Below, piece by piece: positions 12,101 to 21,584 of a stretch of DNA of 64,000 bases (positions are counted from its first letter, which is position 1; every line of letters begins with the position of its first letter). The notes beneath the pieces are model-generated. The model was not told the DNA's origin, did no database searches, and saw only the letters and a list, made by a program, of their open reading frames with translations. The DNA comes from Talpa occidentalis. Lineage: Eukaryota; Chordata; Mammalia; Eulipotyphla; Talpidae. The DNA lies in assembly GCF_014898055.3 (NCBI RefSeq), contig NW_023604295.1, positions 68,287,730 through 68,351,729 of the forward strand, in the 5' to 3' direction. The position numbers and the translations under genes were made by a program.

Positions 12101-13267
12101 ATGGTATTGGAACAAGAACAGACATACAGACCAATGGAATCGAATAGAAAATCCAGAAATAAACCCACAGATTTATGGTCAACTAATCTTTGACAAAGGA
12201 GCAAAGACTATGCATTGGAGCAAAGAAAGTTTGTTCAATAAATGGTGCTGGGAAAACTGGGTTGCTACATGCAAAATAATGAAGATTGACCACTACCTCA
12301 CACCATACACAAAAATCAACTCAAAATGGATTAAAGAACTAGACATAAGACCTGAAACCATAAAATATATAGGAGGAAATATAGACAAAACACTACGTGA
12401 TTTGCACATCAAAGACATCTTTACAGACACATCACCCAAAGCAGTGATAGTGAAGGCAAAGATAAACAGCTGGGACTACATCAAATTAAAGAGCTTCTGC
12501 ACAGCAAAAGAGACAATAACAAAAACAAAGAGAAACCCCACCAACTGGGAGAACATTTTTGCACCCAACACTAATGATAAAGGACTGATCACAAAAATCT
12601 GCAAAGAGCTGATGAGACTCAGCAACAACAAAGAAAATAATCCAGTCAAAAAATGGGCAGAAGAGCTAAAAAGAAACTTCTCTGAAGAGGAAATGCAAAT
12701 GGCCAACAGACATGTGAAAAAATGTTCAACATCACTTGTAATCGGGGAAATGCAAATCAAAACTACCATGAGATACCATCTTACACCAGTGAGAATGGCA
12801 CATATTAAAAAAACTAGCAACAACAAATGTTGGCGAGGGTGTGGAGAAAAAGAACTCTTCTGCTCTGTTGGTGGGAGTGCAAACTGGTCCAACCACTATG
12901 GAGAGCTGTGTGAAGATTTCTGAACCTAGTAAAAATAGAGCTTCCATATGATCCAGCAATTCCACTCCTAGGTATTTACCCAAAGGACCCAGAAACATCA
13001 ATTCCAAAGAACACCTGCACCCCTATGTTTATAGCAGCACTATTTGCAATAGCTAAGCTTTGGAAACAGCCCAAATGCCCAAAAACAGATGATCAGATCA
13101 AGAAGATGTGGTACATATACACCATGGAATATTACTCAGCATTCAATAAAGATAAACACATGCAATTTGCAGCAACATGGATGGCGCTGGAAGGGATCAT
13201 GCTCAGCGAAATAAGCCAAAATGAAAAAGAAAAATACTGGATGGTCTCACTCATAGCAGGAATCTAG
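9170..13267 (+). pseudogene. L1 ORF2 (endonuclease / reverse transcriptase), multiply broken
   Basis: ORF2 supplies the nicking endonuclease and reverse transcriptase that copy L1 RNA into the genome. The start ATG at 9170 begins the endonuclease (SILTLNV). Two bases (CA) missing near 9244 relative to the second copy shift the frame. Endonuclease motifs remain in pieces: VVGDFNTPLS (about 9593-9622) and SDHEGIKLEI (about 9847-9876). A SINE interrupts at 10098. RT motifs follow: [48 protein letters not shown] and [20 protein letters not shown]. The AFDK motif is AFNK here (codon 11273-11275), and 8 bases are missing at 11553/11554, removing most of the catalytic FADD. Further damage includes a stop at 11823-11825 and a one-base loss near 12852 that disrupts the Cys-rich C-terminus. 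The final stop is at 13265-13267. Confidence 0.92.
10098..10380 (+). mobile_element. tRNA-derived SINE copy B, inside L1 ORF2
   Basis: The head is GGGCCTCCCCGGTGGCGCAG, with A-box-like GGCGCAGCGGTTGAGCG and B-box GGTTCGATCCC. The tail is TATAAATAAATAAATAAATC, then TT and a 15-A run. The target-site duplication AAACAAGAAAGA is at 10086-10097 and 10378-10389. Since it interrupts ORF2 of a young L1, it inserted after that L1 did, or into the L1's source copy. Confidence 0.95.
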
Positions 13268-13358
13268 AAAACTTAAATAAGGGACCAGGAAAATGAATAA
13301 CTATAAGAAAGTGAAAATCAAAATCAACAAAAAACTATGAACCAGAGACACTTTTTGA

Positions 13359-13382
13359 GGGGTGGGGGGCGGGAGGGGAGGG
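13359..13382 (+). promoter_or_regulatory. G-quadruplex-forming tract in L1 3'UTR
   Basis: The segment contains four or more close runs of three or more Gs (GGGGTGGGGGGCGGGAGGGG, then AGGG). G-rich quadruplex-capable tracts are a known feature of mammalian L1 3'UTRs. Equivalent tracts sit in the tails of the L1s at 38346, 48381 and 54321. Confidence 0.6.
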
Positions 13383-13456
13383 ATTGGGGTCAGAATGGGG
13401 GGGTTGCAATTGTATGGGGAATATAAAAATAAAATTTATTATTTAAAAAAAAAAAA

Positions 13457-14349
13457 TTATGAACTGCTGAGTTGATTAAAAAAAATAGACATATGGGCTG
13501 TGCCTATCTTGTTACTTGGTTAGAGGTTAGAGTCTAGCTGGTCATAATTGGAAGTAGGCCTTCACCTCACACTCCCATTAAAATGCATTTACTGTTCTCT
13601 TTGCTTTGGAATTGTCTGCATCCATGGAGATAATTCCTCTTATTTATATTTCTTGGGAGTTTCTTAATTTATATTTCTTGAGAGTGAAGTTTGTTTCTTT
13701 TATTCATTATTTTTTGTGATTACTAACATAAATCTTTTATAAAAGCAAATTGGTGTAAAACAAACTTTCAAAAAGTATAGAATATTACATTGTTGATTTT
13801 AAAATATATTTTCTTATGACTTTTTTTGCAGTTTTTTCAATATTTTGTCTAGATAATGCAATAGTCAATCTTTGAACAGTATTGTCATTGAGCCAGTCTT
13901 GATCTTGGAATCCTAAATAGGTTATGTTAGATGTTTATATGCAGAAAATATTTTCTATTCCTCCATTTTTCACTGTAGGATTAATATGCACATAAAACGA
14001 ATACTGAGTGACTGATGAACTGCATAAAGTTAGAGACTATTGAATAAAAATATAAAAACTTAAACAAAATGAGGCACCATCCAGTTTTCTCATGAGAGAG
14101 CTCCTAATATGAACCTATTGTGAACATTATAAAAAGTTAAACAATTATATTTTGAAGCTTATATCTTCATTTATTACTAACAATTCCAACCAAGGAACAT
14201 AGTCAACTAAATCTAAATCCTAGGACACCTAAATACAAAGCCCTTATTTTTACTTAACACAAGTCTGAAGAAATGTTCTAATGATTTCAAGGAATGCGCA
14301 TAAGAAATAAAATCCTGATTTAATAAATATGTACATCATGTTACTTAAA
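13457..14349 (+). mobile_element. putative 3'-transduced segment carried by L1 copy 1
   Basis: This 0.9 kb of AT-rich, non-L1 sequence lies between the L1 poly(A) (ending 13456) and a second A-run starting at 14347. Two AATAAA signals (14306-14311 and 14322-14327) sit 20-40 bases before that run. The right target-site duplication (14350-14365) follows immediately and matches 6729-6744 exactly. This is the expected structure when L1 transcription reads through its own weak signal into the source locus's flank. The segment would therefore derive from another genomic locus. I see no gene in it. Confidence 0.75.
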
Positions 14350-14365
14350 AAAAATTATGCTTATC
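14350..14365 (+). repeat. 3' target-site duplication of L1 copy 1
   Basis: AAAAATTATGCTTATC is identical to 6729-6744. The eleven bases after the A-run (TTATGCTTATC) carry the evidence. A shorter match of only TTATG occurs right after the L1's own poly(A) at 13457 and is judged coincidental. Confidence 0.8.
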
Positions 14366-15402
14366 CTTCATTTTTACTGGAAAGTATTAGAAATGGACCC
14401 TAATGCAAATTTGTTAAACATCAGTAATCTAATAGATTTTTGTATCACAGTAATCAAGTTTTCTTAGGGCATTGGTGTTCAGTCTATGATAATTTCAAGA
14501 TACTGCTTTTGTAAATTGGTCTAACTCACAGAAAACTTTGGGCAATAGGAGAAATTTTAGTGGGTGACTGCTGTATTCAAATATCAGAGAATTTGTAATA
14601 ACAGAATTTCCTTATCCTTATATTTTTTCTATTTGTTTAATTTGGTAATATATTTGGATCTATAATTCTCCATTTCTCATTTATAAATACCAACTAAAAT
14701 AACAGCTCAAAATGTATTTCTAGAAACCTCTTAGAACCATTGTCAAATGGTCCTTTCTGTGTAGCTGAGGTTGAGGATCAGCTATATATAGGACACAAAC
14801 AGACATCTTTATAGGGACTTGATGATTAACTTAATGCTATAAGCACCTTTTATAAAAATTAAAACTTATTAAAATGCAAGTTAATCTACAGAGAACATGC
14901 CATGCCTTGAAACTATTAAAAATTAAAGTTTAGAGTTATCAATAACACTAAAATTTCTAAGTTATCAAAAAATTCCTAAATATCAATTTTAGTATTATAT
15001 AGATAAGGCAATGTTCTTCCAAAATTAAGCAACATTTACTAACTTTTCAATTTTTAGACAATAGATGTTAAAACTATCTGGCTCTTCATAACATGCTTAC
15101 ATAGACATATGCATGTGCACAAACATATTAACATAACATGCTAAAAATACTCCAACTTTTGGAGATGTGCAGAATTAGTGCCCATATTTTTATTGGCTAT
15201 GTTGACTCAAAACTGTGGAAGCTGAGTATTTCATACTTATGAAAATGCCTAATGCAAACTGCACTATTCTGTGTTATTAATGAGTATGTAAAAGAAGGAA
15301 TTGGAAAATTTATAACATCTCCATTAAGAAAGCAGGGCAGGTAGTTTATTTGTCCATGAAATAAAACTTTAGTGATTTGGAATATTTTTACTAAACAATG
15401 TG
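14366..15402. other. AT-rich intergenic DNA
   Basis: No gene was found. The block at 14721-14824 resembles 6505-6614 upstream of the L1 insertion. The rest shows nothing I recognise. Confidence 0.5.
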
Positions 15403-15945
15403 TGCTCCTTTTTTCCTATCACTGAAGGAAAATACGGTAAAATTATCTGCCTTTCTCTCTCTAAAATTATTTCATTATATACTCATAAAGTTTTATTTAT
15501 TAAATTTACTTATTTTCTTACATTGCTGTTCATTCTTGGACAGTATTTGGTTTTTCCCCTCAGGTGTAGTCCCTGGAGTTCTTGCACCAACAAGCATCCA
15601 TGACCCATCACCACAATCCCCTGTGCTCTTCCTTCCCTTGTTGCCAACCATCACGTTCCCTCTCCCCTGCTGTATGCTGCAGATCTATAGTCATCTTATA
15701 AGTTTGTCTTTTTCATGACCCTTTGTTCAGTTTCTCTGTATTCCACATATAAGTGAAAACATCCAATATGTATCTTTTTCCTTCTGACTAATTGCATTAG
15801 CATAATCCCTTCTAGTTCCATCTATGTTGCCACAAATGCAAGAGTCCTTTTTTGACCACTGAGGAAAAATACAGTAATATGATCTACCTTTATATCTCTA
15901 AAATCATTTCTTCATTATATACTGCTAAAGTTTTAAATTAAGAAA
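15403..15945. repeat. diverged ~100-bp direct repeat flanking an L1 fragment
   Basis: Two related blocks lie in the same orientation at about 15403-15505 and 15842-15945. Both contain CCTTTTTT, then ACTGA-GGAAAATAC-GTAA, then TCTCTAAAAT-ATTTC and TTCATTATATACT followed by TAAAGTTTTA. They bracket the antisense L1 piece listed next. They are too long and too diverged for an ordinary target-site duplication. Confidence 0.6.
15511..15845 (-). mobile_element. old L1 3'-end fragment, antisense
   Basis: The reverse complement gives the end of L1 ORF2 and its 3'UTR: GATGGAACTAGAAGGGATTA, then GCTAATGCAATTAGTCAGAA, then TTCACTTATATGTGGAATAC. The UTR resembles that of the + strand L1 tail at 23547-24050 (shared GTGTAGT...ATGGGTCATGG and GATCT...CATACAGCAG phrases). 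It is too diverged for any coding potential. Confidence 0.75.
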
Positions 15946-16130
15946 ATATTCAAGTATAAATCTTATAATAATCTTTTATTGAATATGCACTGTAGGATTT
16001 TTTTCCCCTAACATTTAAGAAACAGACCGTCTAGGTAAGTTTAAAATATACTATCAGGTCTACTGCACAGAAGAGAAAAAGAGAGGCATTAAATGTGTAA
16101 AAGACAGAAAGCTATAGGTGAAGAAACTAA

Positions 16131-16543
16131 TGTAAGATATTAAAGAATTAGGCATAGCAAGACAGCAGCCATTTTAAGGAAAACAGACATTTTAAAGGGC
16201 ACAGCTATGCCCTAGTTTTGTTTCAGGGCAAAAACCACCAGACTGGGGTAAAAACCACAAGACAAGGGTAAATAAAACTTAACTAGTGCCAAGGAGAGAT
16301 ACCCAATTAGGCCGAACTTGGCCCCTGGTGTGAAAAGTCCCCGCATCCTGTCAACAAAGTACAAACACAGTTGGTTGCTCTGGGAGGGGGTCCCTCTCTC
16401 AACCTGATGAGACTGCTGTGTCAGTACTCCAGGTAGAGTTGGACCCTAGCTTAAGCTAGCAATAAAACCTTTTTGCTTTTGCATCTCTGGCTCCATGTGA
16501 TCTTTGGGAACCCTGGACAGAATTGAGGCGCCAACTCCTAACA
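16131..16543 (+). mobile_element. solo retroviral LTR (class I-like), CTAA duplication
   Basis: This 413-base unit starts TGTAAGATATT and ends CAACTCCTAACA, giving TG...CA termini. Four-base direct repeats CTAA sit immediately outside (16127-16130 and 16544-16547), the duplication length typical of gammaretrovirus-like ERVs. AATAAA at 16461-16466 is followed by a TTTTTGCTTTTGCATCTC element, and a TAAATAAAA box lies near 16269. No gag, pol or env sequence lies beside it, so it is a solo LTR left by recombination between two LTRs. Assignment to class I rests on TSD length and general appearance only. Confidence 0.82.
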
Positions 16544-16547
16544 CTAA

Positions 16548-17015
16548 CACTGTGGATATAGCCACTAGAGAATGAAGTGACTTGGCATTTTCATGCAATA
16601 ACCAACATAAGTGAAATTCAATAAAAGTATAATTTAGAAAGTTAGAAAGGCCTCACTAACTCTAATTGGAATCATAGAGACAGTATGCAGAGAGGAAGAT
16701 AAAGTAACAGCCAACATCAGCGGTTGTGGAAATACTGATAGGTAACATGGACCCATTTTTGGCTTAGATAAAGAAATAAGATTTTCAAGATATTTCTCCA
16801 ATTTGGAGCAGACTTGTAGGAAGATTGTCAGGCAGCTACTATTTTAGGATGGTAGAAATGTGGGGATTAAGTCACATACATATAAAAGATAAGTGATTCA
16901 CACTGAAAATGAACTCAAATTCCAGATTGAGAGTGTCATTTGATTTTTGACTGTAGGTTTTCAGTAGTTCATAAAGTAAATCACAATTTTTTACTGAAAA
17001 AATAATACATTTAAA
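16548..17015. other. intergenic DNA, nothing recognised
   Basis: No coding or repeat signature was identified between the LTR and the CA/TA microsatellite. Confidence 0.5.
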
Positions 17016-17118
17016 TATATATATATCACACATACACATAATGTATATACATATATGTCTTACACATATATAACATAAACACACACATATACACATATAC
17101 AATGGATATACATACACA
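17016..17118. repeat. TA/CA-rich microsatellite
   Basis: Impure runs of TA and CA dinucleotides (ATATATATAT, ACACACATATACACATATAC). The 81-codon reverse ORF across it is simply translated microsatellite. Confidence 0.8.
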
Positions 17119-17119
17119 T

Positions 17120-17201
17120 TGACCTATATCCTCCATTATGAAGGTATTGATTTTCACCTTGGAGTGAAGAAATTTTTACAGCAGTTCAGTTACTATCTTA
17201 A
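17120..17201 (+). repeat. 82-bp direct duplication, left copy
   Basis: It matches 17820-17901 over 82 bases with five mismatches, all transitions, at an offset of exactly 700 bases. The unit starts TGACCTAT and ends GTCTTAA/ATCTTAA. The flanks diverge abruptly on both sides. Confidence 0.9.
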
Positions 17202-17290
17202 ATGTATATATATATATTAAATAGTATATATAAAAGTATATATTTTATATGTATCACCTATATGCTATGTATATTTTATATAATATATGT
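17202..17290. repeat. TA-rich microsatellite tract
   Basis: TATATA-rich sequence with interruptions follows the left copy of the 82-bp duplication directly. Confidence 0.75.
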
Positions 17291-17819
17291 TGATGATAGT
17301 AGTTCTGAGTTCAACATTTCTTGCATTCCAAAATGCTTTCTAGGATGGTAGAAGTAAGATTGGATTTGCTTGGAGTTAGCAGAAATACCCCTGGCAAGTG
17401 ACAACAGAAATAAATCATTTTTCAGATACAGGGTGAAGCAAAAAAAGGTCATAATGCTCTGCTGTAAAGAATAGAAGAAAGTAATTACTTAATTCATTCC
17501 TATGTTCTTATAGCAACCTAGGGATACTAGGCAGAGTGCAGACCTGGAAGATTTGTTGTTTGTCCTAAGTGATGTGACAAGGATGAAAAGCAAGAGGCTT
17601 GGATTCTACAGATGAAAAAAAGTACACTCAAAATATTCAGTCAGTTCGCTATCTGAAGGTATAGCTAGAAAGATAGACAGAAGCCTGTCTTCTGTGAAAT
17701 GAGGATTACTTTTCACATTCTGTTACTCTGAAGACAAAATTCCTAGTTTTGCCTAATAAGCACTTCACTATGCAAATGTTTGAAAAGTATGCATGATATT
17801 AAAAGCAGAGTTCAAAAAG

Positions 17820-17901
17820 TGACCTATGTCTTCCATTATGAAGGTATTGATTTTTACCTTGGAGTGAAGAAATTTCTACAGCAGTTCAGTTACTGTCTTA
17901 A
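17820..17901 (+). repeat. 82-bp direct duplication, right copy
   Basis: Partner of 17120-17201, same orientation, about 94% identical by direct count. It carries no ORF or known repeat signature, so this is a local segmental event rather than two hits of a recognised transposon. Confidence 0.9.
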
Positions 17902-18714
17902 TTAGGAACCTTCTTAAATCTTTCTCTGTTTATTGACTCACACAGGCCCCTTCTTTGCCACAGCTCCCTATTATATTTGTTTTGTATTTGGCTGCCCAGC
18001 TCTCCCTAAGATAAGGACTTCAAAGTGAAACTAGAAATAAATGTTAAGACTGGTCAATGGTCTACACACAATAAAATTCTTCTTCCTACATGCACTCAAT
18101 GATTATATTAACCTTATCTTACAGATGATCTGAGTGTTGTTCCTATATAAGGAACTAGATATAAGTTTCAATGCAAATTTCTTTTGGGTAGATATCTAAT
18201 AATGGCATTAAGTGAAAGCAGACATTTCAAAAGTAGAAAATTGAACTATAAAAAAATACAGATCTTAAAGTATTATTTGGAAGGTTATGTGCTAAACATT
18301 CACCAAACTTCGGGGGGGTGGGGGGTGTGTGTGTGTGTGTGGTTTCTATAGGAAGTCATAACTTTGAAGTTAGGTTATATGATTTGAAAGAAAATCCTTT
18401 CCTGTATTTTGATAATTTCAAATAGCTTAGATCCTTTAATTCTAGATACTATTGAACTTTTTGAACTAAGAGGATATTAATCAGGTGAGTCCCCGAGACT
18501 ATGGTTTTATAAATAACTACTATATAATGGATAACTCAACAGCATAAGGTGACTAAAGTATAATGGTATAATAGAGTGATTGTGAATTTAAATTGCTCTC
18601 TGAATTTCTCATTATTTTTGAGTCTTTATTTTGTTAAACAGAAATGCAAGGGCAGATAAAATGCAATAAAGAACTTTCAATAGGAATTCATTTCCCCTAA
18701 TTTATAGAATTTTA
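17902..18714. other. intergenic DNA with G/GT tract
   Basis: A GGGGGGGTGGGGGG run followed by (GT)n lies at about 18312-18341. Otherwise nothing is recognised. Confidence 0.5.
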
Positions 18715-18987
18715 TTTTTTTATTTTTTTTAAAGATTTATTTATTTATTTATACAAGCACTGGGTACAGTCAGAAGCACGGGAGGGTGAGAGAATTCACC
18801 AGAGCCACAGCGAGTAGCAGACCAGGCAGACAGATGGAGGACACTGCTGAGGGGAGCAGCGGGAGTGGCTGGAGAGGTCTGCGCTCCATGTGGGACCCTC
18901 GCTGGTGGCCGGGATCGAACTGCTGCTGCAGAGGCTGCGGGCAGCCTCGCAGCCCAGCGCTCGATTGCTGTGCCACCGGGGAGGCCC
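18715..18987 (-). mobile_element. tRNA-derived SINE copy C
   Basis: Reverse orientation: head GGGCCTCCCCGGTGGCACAG at the right end, tail AATAAATAAATAAATCTTTA plus A-run at the left. The target-site duplication TATAGAATTTTA lies at 18703-18714 and 18988-18999. The element is slightly shortened in the middle (the CCCGGCTGCTCCCC part is missing). Confidence 0.93.
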
Positions 18988-18999
18988 TATAGAATTTTA

Positions 19000-19645
19000 G
19001 AACTAGAAAGAACAACTTACTGTACTGTGGAATAAATTGTGGTTCAGGGAGGTAAAATTATATGCTCCTGATTATACATATTTTAATTGCCTTGGAAATA
19101 TTAAAACCTGAGTTGTCCTTTTGATCTTATGGTCTTTCCAATATTTATCAAGATGACTCTTAAATTGTAAAGAGTGATTTATGTAGGATATAGTACAGAC
19201 CCCCTTAATTTTAAAATTTTAAAAATCTATAATAGAAATTGTTCATACCAATTTCAATGTGGCTGGCAATAAGAAATGAACAGCCACTGTTTTGTAAGGA
19301 TTTCATGGAATTAAAATTGTTATTTATGATGGATTATATTAATTTTTATAATACTTTCATATCTGAATCTCAAGAAAATGTAGACTAAGCATATGGATAA
19401 ACTATAAAATATAAAAATGAGTTATTTCTGCCTGTGAATAATATGTCTATCCATCCATCCTAGAATTCATATTTTTTTAGTTTGAGAGAAATGATTTGTA
19501 TCCATCATTAATTCAACATTAATACACAATTCACATACAGTGTATTTGCTAAAGGTGACTGCTCAGTCTTCTTTGGAAGAATATTATAAAGGCTGTGAGG
19601 CTCTTACAAGCTTTTCAAATGCACCTTTCTGCTCACAAGTTCAGA
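19000..19645. other. AT-rich intergenic DNA
   Basis: No gene or repeat was recognised before the MIR fragment. Confidence 0.5.
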
Positions 19646-19800
19646 GTGCTTTATCGATATTAGCTCATTAATCTTCACAGCATCCTTGGGAAGGAGACAA
19701 CAGGTATTATCACTGCTCTACACATGGAGCAACAAATAATAGAAAGGTCAACTGCCTTGTCTTGGGTTTATGGTGAGCCAGTCAGGGAGCTGAGCACATC
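19646..19800 (+). mobile_element. MIR fragment
   Basis: The order of phrases follows the ancient mammalian CORE-SINE MIR: TATTAGCTCATTAATCTTCA, CAGCATCCTTGGGAAGGAGA, a TATTATCACTGCTCTACACA segment (consensus: batch of T near 'tattatccccatttta'), GGAGCAACAAATAAT and a CAGTCAGGGAGCTGAGCAC end. It is diverged, as expected for an element predating placental radiation. Confidence 0.65.
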
Positions 19801-20380
19801 TATGGATGCAGTGAAGAGTACATGCACAAACCCCATGCTAAGTCACCTTGCACCAAGCTTCTTCAACTACTTTGATAAAAGAATCATGGGTAGCTCTTAC
19901 TAAAATATATATTCATCTTCAACAAACTTGTAAGGAATAAAGGGAGATTGAAAGGAAATCTAAAGATTAAAAGACTTAAAAAGATTTACAGTATAAACCA
20001 AGTAAATTACAGTCTTTAGGTTCTGATTCAGAAAAACAGTAAAAACCTGTATTCCTGAAACAATGGGAAATTTGAAGTGATTATATAGTCAATGATATTT
20101 TATAATACTGGAGAACTTTAAGTTGTGTAATGGCTTTTGTGGCCTTTTGTGTTTGAGACACATTCTGAAATAGCACATGGATGAACTGATAGGATGTCAG
20201 GAATTTGCTCCAAACTTATACAGGATGGGGACAGGGATTGTGGTCTAGTGAACATTAACTTATTTCATCATGAGTTGATTGTTGAAGCTGTATGATACAT
20301 GCAAGTGAATTTACTGTAGTAACTTTTTTATTTATGTGTTTAAATTTTCCCATCATTTTTAAAGAGCTAAAATATTTTTT
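19801..20380. other. AT-rich intergenic DNA
   Basis: Nothing was recognised beyond short A/T runs. Confidence 0.5.
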
Positions 20381-20850
20381 TTTTAATTGAGGTTATATTG
20401 CCTTACCACACTATATATGATTCAGGGGTATAAGGTCACACATTCTCAAATACCTGTACCACATTTACCACCAAGGCACCCATAGTCCTCTACCATAGTT
20501 CATTGGGCCCCCTCTACAACCTGCACTCCACCCTCTACCCTCCACCTCTGGTAGCCTCAATTTAGGCAAAATTCAAAGACTAGTTATTGTTTGGTTCTGT
20601 CTGGCTATTTATTTCATTTCTCCATAGTCTACATGTAAGTGAAACCATCCAATATTTGTCTTCTCCTTCTTACTTTGCTTGGCTTTATCTGCTCCAGTTT
20701 CATCTGTGCTGTCACAAATGGCAAAAATTCATCTTTTTAATAGCTTAGTAGTACTACCTTGTGTATCTATAACACATTTTTCTAGTTCACTGCTCTGTCT
20801 TGAGCACATAAGTCGTTTCCATAATTTGGCCTCTGTCAATAGGAGAGCAC
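20381..20850 (-). mobile_element. old L1 3'-end fragment, antisense
   Basis: Reverse-strand L1 3'UTR and ORF2 end: the + strand carries CTACATGTAAGTGAAACCAT and TCCAATATTTGTCTTCTCC, then CAGTTTCATCTGTGCTGTCA and CAAATGGCAAAAATTCATC. These are the antisense of the conserved L1 ORF2 C-terminus and early 3'UTR. The 5' side of the + strand is an old, diverged UTR. Confidence 0.75.
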
Positions 20851-21252
20851 ATGTGCTTAGAAATTCTGTTTTTGAATTCTGGTTTACTAGGTTAGTTGGG
20901 AGGTCCAAGAATTGTTCTTTCTCACAAGCTCTTAGGTGATTATTATGATACGAAATTTTTGGAAATACTTTCCCTGGTGATTCATTCTTGAATGCCAAAG
21001 ACAGTGACATTAAGAAAAAAATAGAATATGTAGTTCATTTACGTACATTTTTTTCTTTTTGGAGCTTTGGATAATACCCTGTTAGTGGTATAAAATAATT
21101 TTGCTCTAATTTTCTTTTGTAAAGCAAAGGAGTCTGACATACTATTTTAAAAATAACAAAATCAATTATTTTAGTGAAAACCTGCTCTTGGAGTTGAGTG
21201 AGCTATATAGATTTGTCAGTAGATTTTACAAAATTTAAGAAGTTCATTTTTC

Positions 21253-21568
21253 TTTTTTTTTTTTTTAATAGAGGCATGCTTTATTTATTTGCTTGCTGGT
21301 TTGTTTGTTTGTTTTGTTTATACATGCACTGGGTACAGTCAGAAGCACGGGAGGGTGAGAGAATTCACCAGAGCCAGAGAGGGGAGCAGAGCAGGCAGAA
21401 GGACCGAAGTACACTGCTGAGGGGAGCAGCGGGCAGCAGGAGAGGTCTGCGCGCCATGCGGGACCCTCCGCTGGTGGCCGGGGAGCAGCCGGGGATCGAA
21501 CCGGCGCCGCAGAGGCCGCGGGCAGCTTCGCAACCCAGCGCTCAACCACTGCGCCACCGGGGAGGCCC
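21253..21568 (-). mobile_element. tRNA-derived SINE copy D (alternative-tail subfamily)
   Basis: The head is GGGCCTCCCCGGTGGCGCAG at the right end. The target-site duplication AAGAAGTTCATTTTTC is at 21237-21252 and 21569-21584. After ACTGTACCCAGTGCATGTAT the 3' part differs from most copies: AAACAAAACAAACAAACAAA, then CCAGCAAGCAAATAAATAAA and GCATGCCTCTATTAAAA. Copy G shares this longer tail. The high CpG content of the body suggests youth. Confidence 0.95.
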
Positions 21569-21584
21569 AAGAAGTTCATTTTTC

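Larger units (their letters stand above)
6745..13456 (+). mobile_element. near-full-length young L1, copy 1
   Basis: This is an autonomous-type non-LTR retrotransposon in standard order: GC-rich 5'UTR (6745-8069), ORF1 (from 8070), a 30-base gap, ORF2 (from 9170), a G-rich 3'UTR (from 13268), AATAAA at 13428 and a 12-A tail (13445-13456). A SINE interrupts ORF2 at 10098-10380. The sequence is colinear and highly similar to the L1 on the opposite strand at 54321-60669. Comparing the two shows a one-base frameshift in ORF1 here, several frameshifts in ORF2, a nonsense codon at 11823-11825 and loss of the reverse-transcriptase FADD core. The element is therefore dead although structurally complete. 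Its target-site duplication closes at 14365, not directly after its poly(A). Confidence 0.95.

Noticed and set aside
13452..13461. Possible right target-site duplication directly after the L1 poly(A)
   Set aside because: Only TTATG beyond the A-run matches the left flank, while the copy at 14350-14365 matches 11 non-A bases.
15398..15718. 106-codon ORF on the + strand
   Set aside because: It crosses an antisense old L1 tail and the local duplicated block; no protein motif.
16872..17117. 81-codon reverse ORF rich in Tyr, Cys, Ile and Met
   Set aside because: Translation of a TA/CA microsatellite.
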